From Trichaptum fuscoviolaceum (lineage: Eukaryota; Basidiomycota; Agaricomycetes; Hymenochaetales; Trichaptaceae), in NCBI GenBank assembly GCA_910574455.1, contig CAJSYZ010000003.1, forward strand, positions 1-64,000: a stretch of DNA of 64,000 nt, given 5' to 3'. Both the position numbers and the translations under genes were made by a program. The stretch's first letter is position 1; every line of letters starts with the position of its first letter. The notes under the pieces are model-generated. The model had not been told where the DNA came from and did not search any database. It saw only the letters and a list, made by a program, of their open reading frames with translations. Below are positions 25,000-36,412 of this stretch, piece by piece.

Positions 25000-26839
25000 G
25001 CTGAGGCCCGTTTGAATAGTGCTAACGGTGTTATCTTGTTGAGTAAATTGTTGAGTGCATGCTCTTGTCTTCAAAAGTTGCCAGGAGCATCGTGATTGTA
25101 TCTATTATTGAATTGCTTCTCGTTGAATGATCATTGTAGACTGAGGTTGTCAATGGTGTTTGCTGTCGCTTTCAAGATGTCATGAAGATGAAGGTAGCTT
25201 GAAATCTCAAAACAGAGGTTCAAGTTCACTTGAGTACAGTAGTGGTAGTAGTAGTAAATCTCACTTGAGTCTGACTTGCCACCTGATGTACAGCTTCCCT
25301 CCTTACGCACTGATTTTGTCCTGAAACGCCGTTTTAAGGCCATCAGGCAGCCAGGCAACACTTCAGGCAGGCATGACAACGCTTCAACCCATTTAAGGAA
25401 GCTCCAGGACGCGCCAGCCGCCGTTAGCAATCTCTGATGTATTACACTTGAGCACTGAAATCCTGACTTGCATTCTGATGCACTGAGAGACGGCTTGCAT
25501 CCTGAAACACTCCTTATTTCAGTGAGATAAGGCAATCAGTGTATTTTCAGACGAAGTAGCGACCCTTCAGACAGGTGCCAGCCAAATCAGGACGCGTCAG
25601 GACGCGTCAGTCGCCGTAAGCAAAAGGAAGTTTCCCTGATGCGTGTGCACGTACCCAAATAGCTTCTCTCCCTCCCGTGAAGCCATCCCAATATGTTTCT
25701 CAACCTCAGCTTCCCCATCTTGAGCTCGAGCTCTTTCCTCTCCTTCGGTGTGTAGATGATGGGGAAGTGTACGAGTGTGGCACGTAGGTCGTTTACATGC
25801 AGGAATGTTAAAGAGAAGGATAAAGGAGAGGAACGCACGTAAGGGCGTCTCTGCGTCTGCGCAAAGTCTACGGAACAACATGGTGGACGTCGAGCTCTAT
25901 TCGGAGAGGAATGTCAAATGGAAGGAGTCGAAGGACAAGACTTATCTGTCATCAGCTTCCTTGAAAGAGCCGTCAGGAAAAGAACGTGGATTTAGGTTTG
26001 GCAAAAAGGCTCAATACACAGGAGCACATGTACATTTTGAATGGCTTTCGCTGGTCGAGAGTCAGTACCAACTTCATCGGGAAAAAGGCTCCCAAATGGT
26101 AGCCGATTTCGGACGATTCCGGCGTATATAATCGGATGTCGTCCCGATTTAGCAATATCAGGGAGCTGCCATGCAGACGGCAGCATATCATCTGATATCA
26201 TCATGCTGCCATCTGACAAGGCCTCTGTCGTACTGCCAGCACTCTGGTAATTAGATTATAGGTATGCTATCGGTCTGATGTAGTTATTAGATACAGCTAG
26301 AATCAAATATAAGAGTCTTAAAATCTACTGTATTGACGTGTCTGTCCGATAGCTGTTTGTACGGAGGTTATATAGGCTATGATCTCATACAATATCATTA
26401 GCATTAAGAGCCTGCCCTAAAGTATACTGCGCCAATAAAAAATTAAGTCTGCCAGTTAGAAGCAAAGCAGATCATTAAAGCAGATTATCAATAAACTCCG
26501 AGTCAGTCAAAGGCCCTATGGAATCCATTGGATTTCAAACTTCTGGATGCTATAGTAAACTAATTTGAGAGGTCTTCGATACCGTATCACGAGGGCCATC
26601 TATACTTGTTAGAGATCCTAACATTAGTGCATGCTATCGATACAAGATACCCACGTCGCTGTCTCTCTTCTGACACTCTCCTTCACGCCCCCCTCAGCGT
26701 CCAGGTCACTACGATACACGCACTTGCACTGCATTCAGCTTTATCCACATATAAAATTAACTTTAAAACAATGACTTCCGTGAGTGTCGATCATCGGCAA
26801 TCACTTCATTTCGAACTTTCATTAATAATATAAAATTAG
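25000..26839. other. Intergenic with motif repeats, nothing coding recognised
   Basis: From 25,205 to 25,290 there is a motif-mosaic patch (ggttcaagttcacttgag, tagtggtagtagtag). From about 25,300 to 25,620 recurring words such as ccttatttcagtg, cttgcatcctga and a duplicated ggacgcgtca appear; related words occur at 8.4-8.8 kb. The stretch 26,110-26,220 contains small nested hairpins (gctgccatgcagacggcagc). From 26,240 to 26,600 the DNA is visibly AT-richer and shows no coding signal. Confidence 0.4.
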
Positions 26840-29321
26840 ATGCCTACGTTTCAAGAGGTGGCGAAAGTCACACGTCGTATCGACATCATTGACGGAGATA
26901 CATATGTTTCCTTCAATGGGTCCATCCGCCGCGCCCTCCCCGTTCAGGCTTGTTCCGATTCTCTTATCCAGAGCGGTGCTATGCTCAGGCTCAATGGTTC
27001 ACGGGCCAGTTTCCCTTCATGGCTTTCTGCGTGAAGTACCCTGAATGGACGGGCCTCTTCAGTTGCCTAGCGGGTACAAGGAACTCGTTCCCCGTTGACG
27101 AAACCGCGCGCGGGTATGAACTGGACCCGAAACTGCAGCATGCGTGGTGGCATCTTGAACAATCGATCATCGGTAGCTGCGAGATTCTTATCAATCTCCT
27201 ACAAAAAACCGTCCATTCACTTGACATTAACGTATATTCCTTGCCTCAATCTTGGGGTTTCAAGCGGGCGCACAAGACGGAGGAAGACGCTCGCATTCGG
27301 ATCCTTAATTCGCGCAATTCCTTCATACCCTTAATGGCTCTATTCGCATATCTTGCTGCGACTCATATGCATCATTTCCCAAGCCCGGACAACAGCACCC
27401 CTCTGTACATTCGCAACCTGACAGAGAGCTTCCGAGTCGACGAGCAATGGATGAGCGACCTGGCAATGCACAATTTTGGTAGACCCGCAACTCCGCGCGT
27501 TGGCGTATATATTGATTGGCCTGGATTTGTTCCTACGAACGTGCTACAGTACTGCGTACGTTATCGCGTACCTGTATGGGTTCGTCTACCCGGACCCCCT
27601 CCCCATCCTCCTCGTGAAATAATTCCTACTTTGGTTGTCTCGAAAGCAGAGTTTGAAGCCGCGAAGGCAAAATTAAACTTGTCGAGGAACCCCCGGCCTG
27701 CAAGACTTGCAACGTCCTCTTCAGTATCTTCCACGGTCGCAACATCCTCTTCACTACCTACCAGAAGAGCCCCGATAGCCCGTTTCAGGGAACGCGACTC
27801 CATTCTTGGACATATTGGGCGCTATTGGGAGGAGCGACTGCGTACTATCGAGGGAGAGAAACCCGAGGAAACGGCAAGCCGGCTTCTACGCGAGTTGACT
27901 GCCCTACAATATCAATGCCCTGAAAGCGATGGGGCTTATGTGTTCGAATGGGAAAAAAAACTCACCGACTGGCTGGACTCGAGTATATGTGACACCCGAA
28001 CGCTTACCCCAAGTATGGGCAGCTTACGCAAACTCGCAGAAATACTACAACAGTATTCATGATGAGTGGGATCTAAGCACGGAACTTGATCCAGATGCTA
28101 CGGTTGACAATGTTGATGATAGTGACTCGGGCATCCCACCGTATGAACCAGCCATCGTAGAAACTATACGTGACACTGCGCATCTCTCTCGTTCTATCGT
28201 TGAAGAGAAATATCCTTGGGTGGCTCCGGAGACACACGGTATACATGTTGCTAGTATTGACGAGGTGCTGTTCATGGTATACGGATTCCAGCCGGATGGA
28301 AACCTGTACCAGCCACCGTCGGAATTAATTAACATAGATCGTATTCCTCGAGTCCTGGTCGAAGCCAGGTTCTCACCCGAAGGTCATGACAAGACTACAA
28401 TCTGTCATTTCGTGTCGTCGTATATCAAAGGGTCACAATTCGTACCCGGTCCTTTGCATGACCTTCACCCCGACAATGAATTTCGACTACGATTCAGAAA
28501 CCCCCCAACGTTCCAGATCGCTAAGAGTGAGGACAATTTGTATATCCTCAAACAACCTTCGCAGTCATCACTGCGAATATACGTCCCTCATCCGTCACTA
28601 GTTGTTCAGACACTTCGAATTCCAACAAGCGACACACTCGAAGACATCGCTCAACTATTTTGCGCGAAGGGCTCTCCATTCTACTTCGCTGATACGATCG
28701 TCTCCAACCCCTTCCAAGCCTTGCCTATTAGAGTCAGTGGGCTCGGTTTTCGACAGCGAGGCTTCAGGCCAACCTGGGTTGACTATCAGGCATACGTGGA
28801 CCGTCGGGCGAGACTGCTATCAAATCCTGCGATAGCACGAGCGGCTCTTATGCAGGGCGGAATTATCTGGAGGCTAACAGTTGATGCATTACGGGCCTTG
28901 CATGGGTCAGTGAACTTCGAAGGGTATTTCACTCAAGCGTTTGAAACTGTACACTTAACACTGCATGACCTGGGCATCATCGTTGGTTTGTATCGTATCT
29001 GGTCTGGTATGTCTATCCCTTTACATGTCTTACTCGTAGTACTCATACATTCTGGCAGGCGATCTTGGTGCTGACAAGGAATTATCATGGTGGCCTCAGC
29101 GTCACACTTGGAATGCTGGCGGTTACTACGTCGGACAATGGACTTCTGCTTGCGAGGATTGGTATGCAAATCGTATTAGAGGCATACGAGACAATCAGTT
29201 TGATGCTAAAGGAGCATCAGATTGGCAGAAGTCACTCAGTTTATTCAAGGAGACTCGTCATCTGCGGCGGAACAACGAGAGCGCTTGCGAGACATTTCTC
29301 CAACCTCATCTCATGCCTTGA
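26840..29321 (+). CDS. Agaricomycete-expanded protein family of unknown function, frame changes at an A8 run
   Basis: Recognised by a conserved order of blocks seen in a family that is abundant in mushroom genomes but has no assigned function. In order these are GQFPFMAFCVKYPEWTGLF, ELDPKLQHAWWHLEQSI, SFIPLMALFAYLAATHM, PRVGVYIDW, NVLQYCVRYRVPVWVRLPG, VFEWE, WTRVYVTPERLPQVWAAY, DEWDLSTELDPD, LPIRVSGLGF, YVDRRARLL, RAALMQGGIIWRL and, after an intron at 29,007-29,060, ELSWWPQRHTWNAGGYYVGQ. The first part (to about 27,955) and the second part (from about 27,955) lie in different frames, offset by one base. The switch falls at eight consecutive A residues at about 27,951-27,958. It could be a broken allele, a sequencing error, or slippage. 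A further frame change near 26,990 may separate the first about 50 residues. The stop is at 29,319-29,321. Confidence 0.65.
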
Positions 29322-29529
29322 TTCTTGCTTTACATATATTTCTTCATTATTCTTAGATGGACGCACACATTGTTTTTGTTAAGTTAAACATATGTATTAT
29401 TTCTGAACAATTTATTACATTATGCGCGTTCACATTGCGTGCAAAATCTTTACAACAAATGTGCGATAATTACAAAAAAAACGGCCTCCTCCCAAATCGC
29501 CTAGAAGATCTTCATGGTCAGTAACTCGG

Positions 29530-29760
29530 CTGGAAAGAAACAGACAGCCATGGCTCACCTGTCTATCTACACAAAATTACAGGCCTTGAAACGAGACAAG
29601 AGAGTCAGCCTGCGCCCAACAAAAAAAGACAGCCGTTACTTACCTTCTGTCTACACAAAAATTCCATGCTTTGAGTCGGGATGAGAAGGTCAGTCTATGC
29701 CCATCAAGAAAAAAATTGCCATAACTTACCTCTCTATCTACACAGAATTCCACGTTTGTC
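29530..29760. repeat. Three tandem units of about 85 bp
   Basis: The marker word tctatctacaca or ctgtctacaca recurs at about 29,561, 29,647 and 29,732, each unit also carrying an A-rich run followed by a ccgttacttacc- or ccataacttacc-like word. The units have diverged. Read on the minus strand each unit resembles an exon ended by a perfect gtaagt or gtgagc donor and preceded by a cag/tag acceptor. No protein family is recognised. Confidence 0.65.
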
Positions 29761-29965
29761 GTCGAGGAATGATAATTCCAGCGACGACGAGGTGGTGGGG
29801 GGTGCAAAGAAGGGGGAGACGTGCCCGGGCGCGCCACGGTATATTGGTGTGGCGCGACGCCCATCATGGGAAATAGAAGTTGCCGGCTACATCACCATCA
29901 TTACAAATCGAAGATGCGAAGACTCGAGTTCGCCTCCGACTTCCGAGTCTTCAAGTTGACTCGCC

Positions 29966-30002
<37 letters not shown>

Positions 30003-30102
30003 ATCCCCACACCCTCCTCGTTGCTGGAATTATCATTCCTCGACGTCGAGACGTGGTTTCCGCCTGAAGTCTTGTAGGTAAGTTATGGCATTTTTTTTTG
30101 CG
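29707..30102. repeat. Long inverted repeat (arms about 95 bp, about 200 bp apart), MITE-like
   Basis: Left arm 29,707-29,800 and right arm 30,005-30,102 are reverse complements over most of their length. They share a run of A next to tgccataacttacc, then a diverged middle with ccacgt, then cgaggaatgataattccagc (nearly perfect), and a g-rich end (gtggtgggg or gtgtgggg). The spacer holds a (TC)n microsatellite at about 29,969-30,001. The left arm overlaps the third tandem unit. This looks like a small non-autonomous element or the folded end of a larger one. It lies 440 bp beyond the stop of the second transposase. Confidence 0.65.
29969..30001. repeat. (TC)n dinucleotide microsatellite
   Basis: An uninterrupted TC/CT run of about 32 bases in the spacer of the inverted repeat. 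Confidence 0.9.
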
Positions 30103-30542
30103 GGCAAGTACTGATCTGGGTATCTGGATGGGAATGCGTGGTACTTAGTGAAGGCGGATAACGGGGGTTTTTTGGTTCATAGACGAGTAAAGTGAGTGTC
30201 TTGTGTATCTTTCTTGAAGCGCTGATCGTAATCTTGCATATGTTGATCTGTGCGTGATCTACGCAGCTTGGCTTGAGATTGAGGTAAGTTGGACTATCCG
30301 TGCCATTAATGCACAATACTGATAGACTTCTTTATGATTCGCATTCCTTCGTATCTCCCAATAGTCGCATGAATATCAATGCATGTTTATTTGATTCATG
30401 TCGTCCGTGCTTCATGTTTATGTATAGGTTCCTGCTCAATTATGAAGTTGTTTGAAATGCGTTCATATTTTGTGTGATTTGAATCGTCCCTTCAATCTGT
30501 CTGAGTCTGAGTCTGAGTCGATAGAACGTTATCTTGCTTGAA

Positions 30543-33500
30543 TCATAAGTCTCCATAGCCGCACTGGTCCCCATCGTCGTCTTCGTCTGGTCCAGATTCC
30601 TCGCTGATATCAGACGGGTTTGATTCATTATCGGACACGCCGTCGCATGCATTAGTTTGCTCGTCAAGGATCTCGACTTCGTGTTCCTGCTCTTGATTAT
30701 CTTGTCCGTCACTCACTCCGTCTCGAAGAAGATATTCGTCAAAATGCCTCGTGTCTGTGTGTCCGATCCCGCCTCCTCTGTATCTCATCATCATGTCTCT
30801 GTCAACAAATCTTCAAATCTCAAATGAGCTCGATGTCTGCTTAACGAAGGTGGAACTCACATGTTGTTACTGAAGGCACACCATTCCGTTTCAGTGTTTT
30901 GCTCCAATACGTGAGCCACGGATGCGGATGGCAAATCTATGTGTTCTCCGTCACCGAATGCCGGGATGAGATGAGCGCCTCGCACGCTGACCGACGGGAT
31001 CAATAAATCCGAATGCTTCGTAGCTTTGGCTATCGAGGAATTCAAGTTTCGGGAATCGTTTGCATGCAAATGTTCCCTTGGAAGTTGGTATTGCCCGGAA
31101 ACGGCGTATCCACAAGAATTCAATCCGCTTAGGTGGCTCTTGTTGCAGGCGGCCTGTCCTGAAGTAACTCACGTCTGCGTGGAATATTCCAAGTACGCGC
31201 GCATACTCATAAGGGTAAGGTGATCCCTCCCTGCTAGAGAGCATGACATCGGGGTGCGTAGTGGGATTGATGGGGTCTGATTGTCGCAAGTTGTCATAAG
31301 ATGTGTAATTAACTCGTAAGATTCCGTGACGATAAATCGTATCGTTCTTGTAGACAACTCTCTTGAAATCGTAGCTGTTCAAGTTCATATCATTAGGAAA
31401 TAATATGTGAAGCAGGTGCTTGCAGAGCTTGGGGATGAAATTTGAGAGTGCTGGATCGCCTTCATTATTGTTGATCCACTGGGACACTTTTATCGGATAT
31501 TTCGAGTATCTGGAAATGTGATGGTGTTCATCTAACGACTGCTCGACTTGTTTTGATTTCTTAGTGGTACCACATGCCTCTTCGATCCTGTCTTGCACTC
31601 TGCGTATTTTTCGACCACGGTGTTCGAGACAAGCTAGCTGTTTCGTTGGATCTCGTTTGTTCGTGCGAGTATAACCACTTTTCGAAAATTTATGAGCGAC
31701 TTCGCCCTGTTCCAGTTATAGTTAGCGTCTGGCAAATGAAAACTGGTTTGATAATTGCTGTCTTACAATTTGTGTGCTATACGAATCGGATGTGCCAAAG
31801 TATCTGATTGCGCCTGGATACTTGGCTAAAGAATGGAATTTGTAGGTATTGATGTTGAGCGTCTTTATCTTTGGTTCATTCGTCGAGCCATTCTTGGATG
31901 AGGCCGCACTCAGGCCCTTTCCTTTGTTCACCATAGCAGCTTTCCTTCGACCTCGCGCAGCTGTTTCCTTGGGCAATTCTTTCGTAATGTACGCTGCGCA
32001 TGTAGTTCTCTTGAAGCGTCGTACTTGCCGTCCGAGTGCTATTGTGGCTTCATCGAACAACTTCAAAGTCGTCTCGGTATGCATTCGAAGCTTCGCGTAT
32101 GCGTGCCAACTGCCTAGTGTGAATAATAGGTCCAGAACAATTGTGTTGTGTGGTTCCGGTAAAAGGCCTTCGAACACTGGTAAAGCGCACTGTAGTAAAT
32201 CCTCGAAGTCCCTAGCTGCGAGTTTCGTCATCGCAGACGCATTGGCGGAAAATTTGCGAATGGTAGGGCCCGTGCCAAACGTTGATATAGCTCGATACCT
32301 TCTGTTGAGGTCGGTTACAGCACTACCTCCTTGTGCGACGAGGATTCGCATAAGATGGGTGAAAATAGACTTCCAGACACCAATCTCGAATTCATGCAAG
32401 AGGTCAGGTACGAAAAGACTGTAGAAGTCGAAATCGACATCCGGTATGCTAGAGAAGGCATTGCGAACGGGCACGAGTGAACCTTCCGCGTCCAAAAGAT
32501 TCTTGATTACTCTATTATTGACCGAGATGCCCTGATTGAAAATGCGAGCGCGCATTTTATCAATGAACACCCTTCTTTCCCGAGTATCCTGCCGTAGCTT
32601 CAAGCGTCGCTGGGTATCCTTGACGGTCCCCATTTCATGAATTTCTTCCTTGAGAATGAAGCAAGTGGGGCAGGGGAACTTCGAGAGGTACTTGATTAGA
32701 GATATCAAAGCTCTATGATGTGGAAATCAGAATTCGTTAGTAGATATAATACCCTGACATACTTTTCTGGATAGTCTGCTGCATATGTGATAAAGCGAGG
32801 ATAAAATCTTCTAACAATTTCGTCAACACAAGTGAAGACCATGCCCGTTCGATAGACCTCCAAGAATTCTGGATTGACGAGTACTATCAATAGAATGGCG
32901 TGCATGAGCTCGCGCTTGAGCAGACTAAGGATTTCAGTTGTCGCCAACACCCCGGTCACCCTTTGATACAATTCTTGTATGTTAGGAGGGAGCTAAACAC
33001 GCATCAGTAAGCTTCTGAATCAGTAATGTACAAAGTATCTTACCTTTGGAATATAAGCAAGATGCTGAAGTGTGCCTGACGTCGGCTTTGCCCGTGTGTA
33101 TTTAGAATACCCCCCGAAACACATGTAGAGTGGCCAAAGAGATGCAGTTCCGAAGCTGGCAAGATGTGTGGCATCCGACCAGAACATTAGTGGTAAGACA
33201 ACATTTTCAATACCGTCGTCGGGGGCGTTCCTTTGCACTTCTTCGTGAACGTCTAACCAAGCGTCGGATGTGTACAATTCTCCGTATACCCGTTGAGGAG
33301 GTGATTCGTCGGTTGCCTGCCAATTTTCAACAAAAGGTACATGATGAAGGAATCGGGTGTTTGGTTGACTGAGACCATCCTGTATGGTGTCAACGAGTGA
33401 TCTATAATATAACCCTTCGATCTCTATCTCCGGACAATGATCTTCCCTCTTGTACCTGACACCTTCTTCAGGTACTCGTATCTTCACTGTCTCCTTTTTC

Positions 33501-34332
33501 CATCCGTTGGCTAGGTCGGAATCGTCATCACCGTCTCCTCCGTATGCATCGAGAAGAGCGTTTGCACGAGTCTTCTTGTAGCCGCGCAACTCTTCCAAAA
33601 CGAAGGCTTCATGGAAGAGAACCTCATCCATAAGACGGTCGGACTCCTTATCGCTCTTGCTGTTTGAACCGGTGTTAAACCAAGAAGCCATAAGGAAAGT
33701 TGAGATGTTCTTGAAAGGTGCATATACGCTAGTACAGAGAGATCGTAGAGACGCCAATGGCCGTTTTGCAGCGGATGTTTCGTTGGTTTCGTTCGCTGGG
33801 TCGTCTGGGTCATGAGATGGCTTGTCTGGGTATATTCGACTTAATCCCAAATGATTTGCAGCAACTTTGTGAGGTTCTCGCAGTCGGATTGGACTATTTG
33901 GCTCGGGATTTTCGTGGACCGGCGAATCGACATTGTATTGAAAATGAGACACGACAGCCGTTGTTATGGCATTCGAAGGGATATATCCGTCTGGTAGTGT
34001 AGGTGCCCTTCTTACGCGTTTGCCTTCAGTTCGAACGAGTGGTTCATCGAACAACGCGACGCGAACGGGTTCTTGTATAGTCGCGGTTTCGACCTCGATT
34101 GGTTCAGGCTTTTACCGATAAGTTAATTATTTGCTAGGTAAATGTATTGAGGACTATGTACTTGCTCAGGTGAAGTTATCGGAGTTCGTGCACGTCGACG
34201 CTTCTTAGGACGAAATTCGTCTTTCTGCCTTCGCTTTAATTCAATCCTCTTCCTACAATTGCGAGTGTGCTGCTGAATGCCTCGAGATGTATTAGAATTG
34301 ATATCCTCTTGACATATATAACAGAATGGCAT
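30543..34332 (-). CDS. Plavaka-type transposase (element 2), apparently full length
   Basis: It starts at 34,332 with MPFCYICQEDINSN, a C2H2-type finger (C-x2-C...H-x4-C variant) on exon 1 (34,332-34,162), followed by a basic stretch RPKKRRRAR. Exon 2 (34,108-33,044) carries the family blocks GLYYRSLVDTIQDGL, HHVPFVENWQATDESPP, VYGELYTSDAWLDVHEEVQ, VLPLMFWSDATHLASFGTAS and YSKYTRAKPTSGTLQHLAYI. Later exons give LLKRELMHAILLIVL, PRFITYAADYPEK, FPCPTCFILKEEIHEMGT, LFVPDLLHEFEIGVWKSIFT, LAARDFEDLLQCALPVFEGL, LDLLFTLGSWHAYAKLRMHT, LNINTYKFHSLAKYPGAIRY, then EAFGFIDP, RGAHLIPAFGDG and MMRYRGGGIGH before an acidic tail ending at 30,543. All blocks are in order and no frame break was noticed. It is only distantly related to the block 1 transposase, so the two are separate lineages. 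Confidence 0.85.
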
Positions 34333-34525
34333 GTTTAGAGAGAAATTTCAGAAGTGAGAGTTATGGAATATATCTAGCGTGAGTTAAGGGAGAAGTGAAC
34401 GCGTTGTGTGTCTCTGTATTGACGCGTTGTTGTGTCACATAAGCTCATAACGTGACTGTGACTCTATATAAAGTGACGGATTTTGACATATCACAAAACA
34501 TACTTCTCCTCTTCCTCCCAATACC
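34333..34525. promoter_or_regulatory. Shared divergent promoter with two ACGCGT boxes and a TATA box
   Basis: This 193-bp gap separates the starts of the transposase (minus) and the DUF6698 gene (plus). A TATATAAAG box at 34,465-34,473 lies about 55 bp before the DUF6698 ATG. Two direct copies of acgcgttgt sit at 34,399 and 34,422, 23 bp apart. ACGCGT is the core of the fungal MluI cell-cycle box bound by MBF (Mbp1/Swi6-type) factors; that they act this way here is inference. Confidence 0.5.
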
Positions 34526-36412
34526 ATGGCAAAGCCCTCCGCGTCTCACCAGAACAGTCACATCTCTCGTGGACGACTGCCCGACGTCGCTGACCGTAGG
34601 GCGGAACTTTCGTCTTCCCAACGGCAGCCGCCATCGTCGGACGCAACAATTCGCGGCCCTGACGACGATCCTGATAGGCATGCACGGCCTTTGAGCAAGC
34701 GTCCGCGTCTCGAGCCTAGGTCGCCTAGCAGAGACGAGGAGGATGAAGAAGAAGAGTATGTTAGAAAAGGCAAGACTGATGACGCAGAGTAAGTGATAAG
34801 TCTCTAGTGCATACAGTCAAGGTGAACATACTCACTAATTGTCCATATGTCGTGCATTAGGCATATACGAGCAATGAAGAGGGCATTCAGACGGCATGCC
34901 CGCTGGTTCTCCCGAGGAATATACCCCTTCGTTGCTGTGTCTGATCTGTTTACTGTGACCGATGCGCTGGAGATCGTCAGTGCCGGACGTCGCAAGAGTT
35001 CGCACAAATTGTACGATGCTGCCAAGGAGACGCTTAATACTTAGTTTGTTCTATCCTTACCAGCCACTATACATATCGAACTGATAGAATTTCTCTATAG
35101 CAAGGAGGCTGATATCGAGATTTACGAGAAGATTTACGATGATCTCGTCAGCTTCGCAAAAAGTGATGAAGACCTTAGTAATTATCTTCTCTATATCACA
35201 GAGTACGACTCAGAGAAGCAAAACTTTGTTGCAATGGTACGTTGAAGGCTCCTTTGTCTGAAAGTACGGTGTAATAATGATATATCAGATAAACAAAGCT
35301 GCAAATGGAGCTCGAGCGGACGACACTTCAGCTTTGAAGATTGACATACTCGGACTTATTCCTTTGGACACTGTCCGTGGCCGTATAGAACCGTCGCTTC
35401 CGCTTGCGAAATCCGAACTCAAGCTGGGACGAGGGAGGTTTCACCCACAAATTCTGGATCTATTGCTTCCACCTCATGTCCTTGTGAGCAACGATCCCAG
35501 GTGAGAATAAGCGCATCGCTTTGAGACTTGTAACTGATAGATCATTGTTAAGTCTCCGCGAGAAAATTGAAAGCGGCGCCGTGCAACTTACAGCAAAGCA
35601 CCTTCCGTCCTTCATGTATGATATGGAGCTCTACAAAAAGACTCCTGATCAATCGAAGGCGGGTCTGTGCCGAGGCTACTTGCTGGTCCGGGTATGTAAT
35701 CTAATGTAATCTACTATCTCTATGCCATACACAGCCTGATGGATACTCGGAAGGTCGTGAGGTTTCTTATGCGTAGCCCGTCGTCAGCTGTGGACTGTTC
35801 GAGGTCAAAGTCTGCGCGTGCTGGCAACGCAGCGATACACAAGTGCCGGAAGGTTACCCCCGAGATGATTGCGTACGCCGCAATACAGGTAACCTTTGAG
35901 CTGCTAGCAATGTAATGAAACTAATGCAATCTCAGATTTACTTCGCACTCAGTACCTTAGAGCAATGGGATCAACATATTGGAGCCTTTGACTTGAGGAA
36001 ATTTTACGACCACATAATGGGAGTTTTAACTGGCAATCAGAAGGTCTGGATTCGGCATACTATGAGCTTCTGGGCAAAGTAAGCATTTTTCTGCTCAACT
36101 AATAGTCATGATTCCTTACCTACAATTAATGAAAACAGAGAGATATTTCCGGAGGGTGTCGATCTCGAGGATGCTGAAGCGGCAGGCTTGGAAGGCCCCA
36201 GTACACTAGAGTTGATCGAAAATTCTGAAGATGATCCCGACTCGGAAGCTGAGCCGACAACTGGGGAGCAAGACGGGAATGCGGGTGCATCTACTGAGGC
36301 AAATATACAGCCTTATGACCACTCGCAAACGCAAGACGACAGTCAACAACCTTCGTTTAGCGAGACACCAAAGAGGCCAGTGCGCCGCAATGGCAGGGGT
36401 GGTCGTGATTAA
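34526..36412 (+). CDS. DUF6698-family protein, Plavaka element companion
   Basis: A multi-exon gene: exon 1 34,526-34,789 (disordered, charged N-terminus MAKPSASHQNSH); exon 2 34,861-35,043 (RRHARWFSRGIYPFVAVSDL); exon 3 35,101-35,236 (the tyrosine codon completed across the junction, then KEADIEIYEKIYDDLVSF); exon 4 35,289-35,500 (INKAANGARADDTSALKIDI); exon 5 from 35,541; and later exons with CRGYLLVR, VVRFLMRSPSSAV, KSARAGNAAIHKCRKVTPEM, IAYAAIQIYFALSTLEQW and FYDHIMGVL. The order of NGARADDT, RGxYLVR, PSSA, GNAxIH and AYAAxQxxFALS is the signature of DUF6698, a fungal family repeatedly found beside transposons. The tail is acidic and disordered, ending at 36,412 with RRNGRGGRD. It is divergent from the transposase with a 193-bp shared promoter. 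The biochemical role is unknown. Confidence 0.8.

Larger units (their letters stand above)
30543..36412. mobile_element. Plavaka-type element 2 (coding core; ends not defined)
   Basis: A divergent pair of transposase and DUF6698 companion with no frame breaks noticed, hence the more likely autonomous element of the two. One end may be formed by the tandem units and inverted repeat at 29.5-30.1 kb. On the other side, the stretch 36,700-37,250 contains repeated acgcgtcg words and tandem-like segments (aaacccgagttgtga; cacggttagttgtgg), but I could not match it to the left end. Confidence 0.6.

Noticed and set aside
25775..26131. 118-codon open frame on the plus strand
   Set aside because: No recognisable domain, no splice context, and it overlaps an equally long frame on the other strand.
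29530..29760. CRISPR-like array
   Set aside because: Three diverged 85-bp tandem units with no short constant repeat and unique spacers, in a eukaryotic context.
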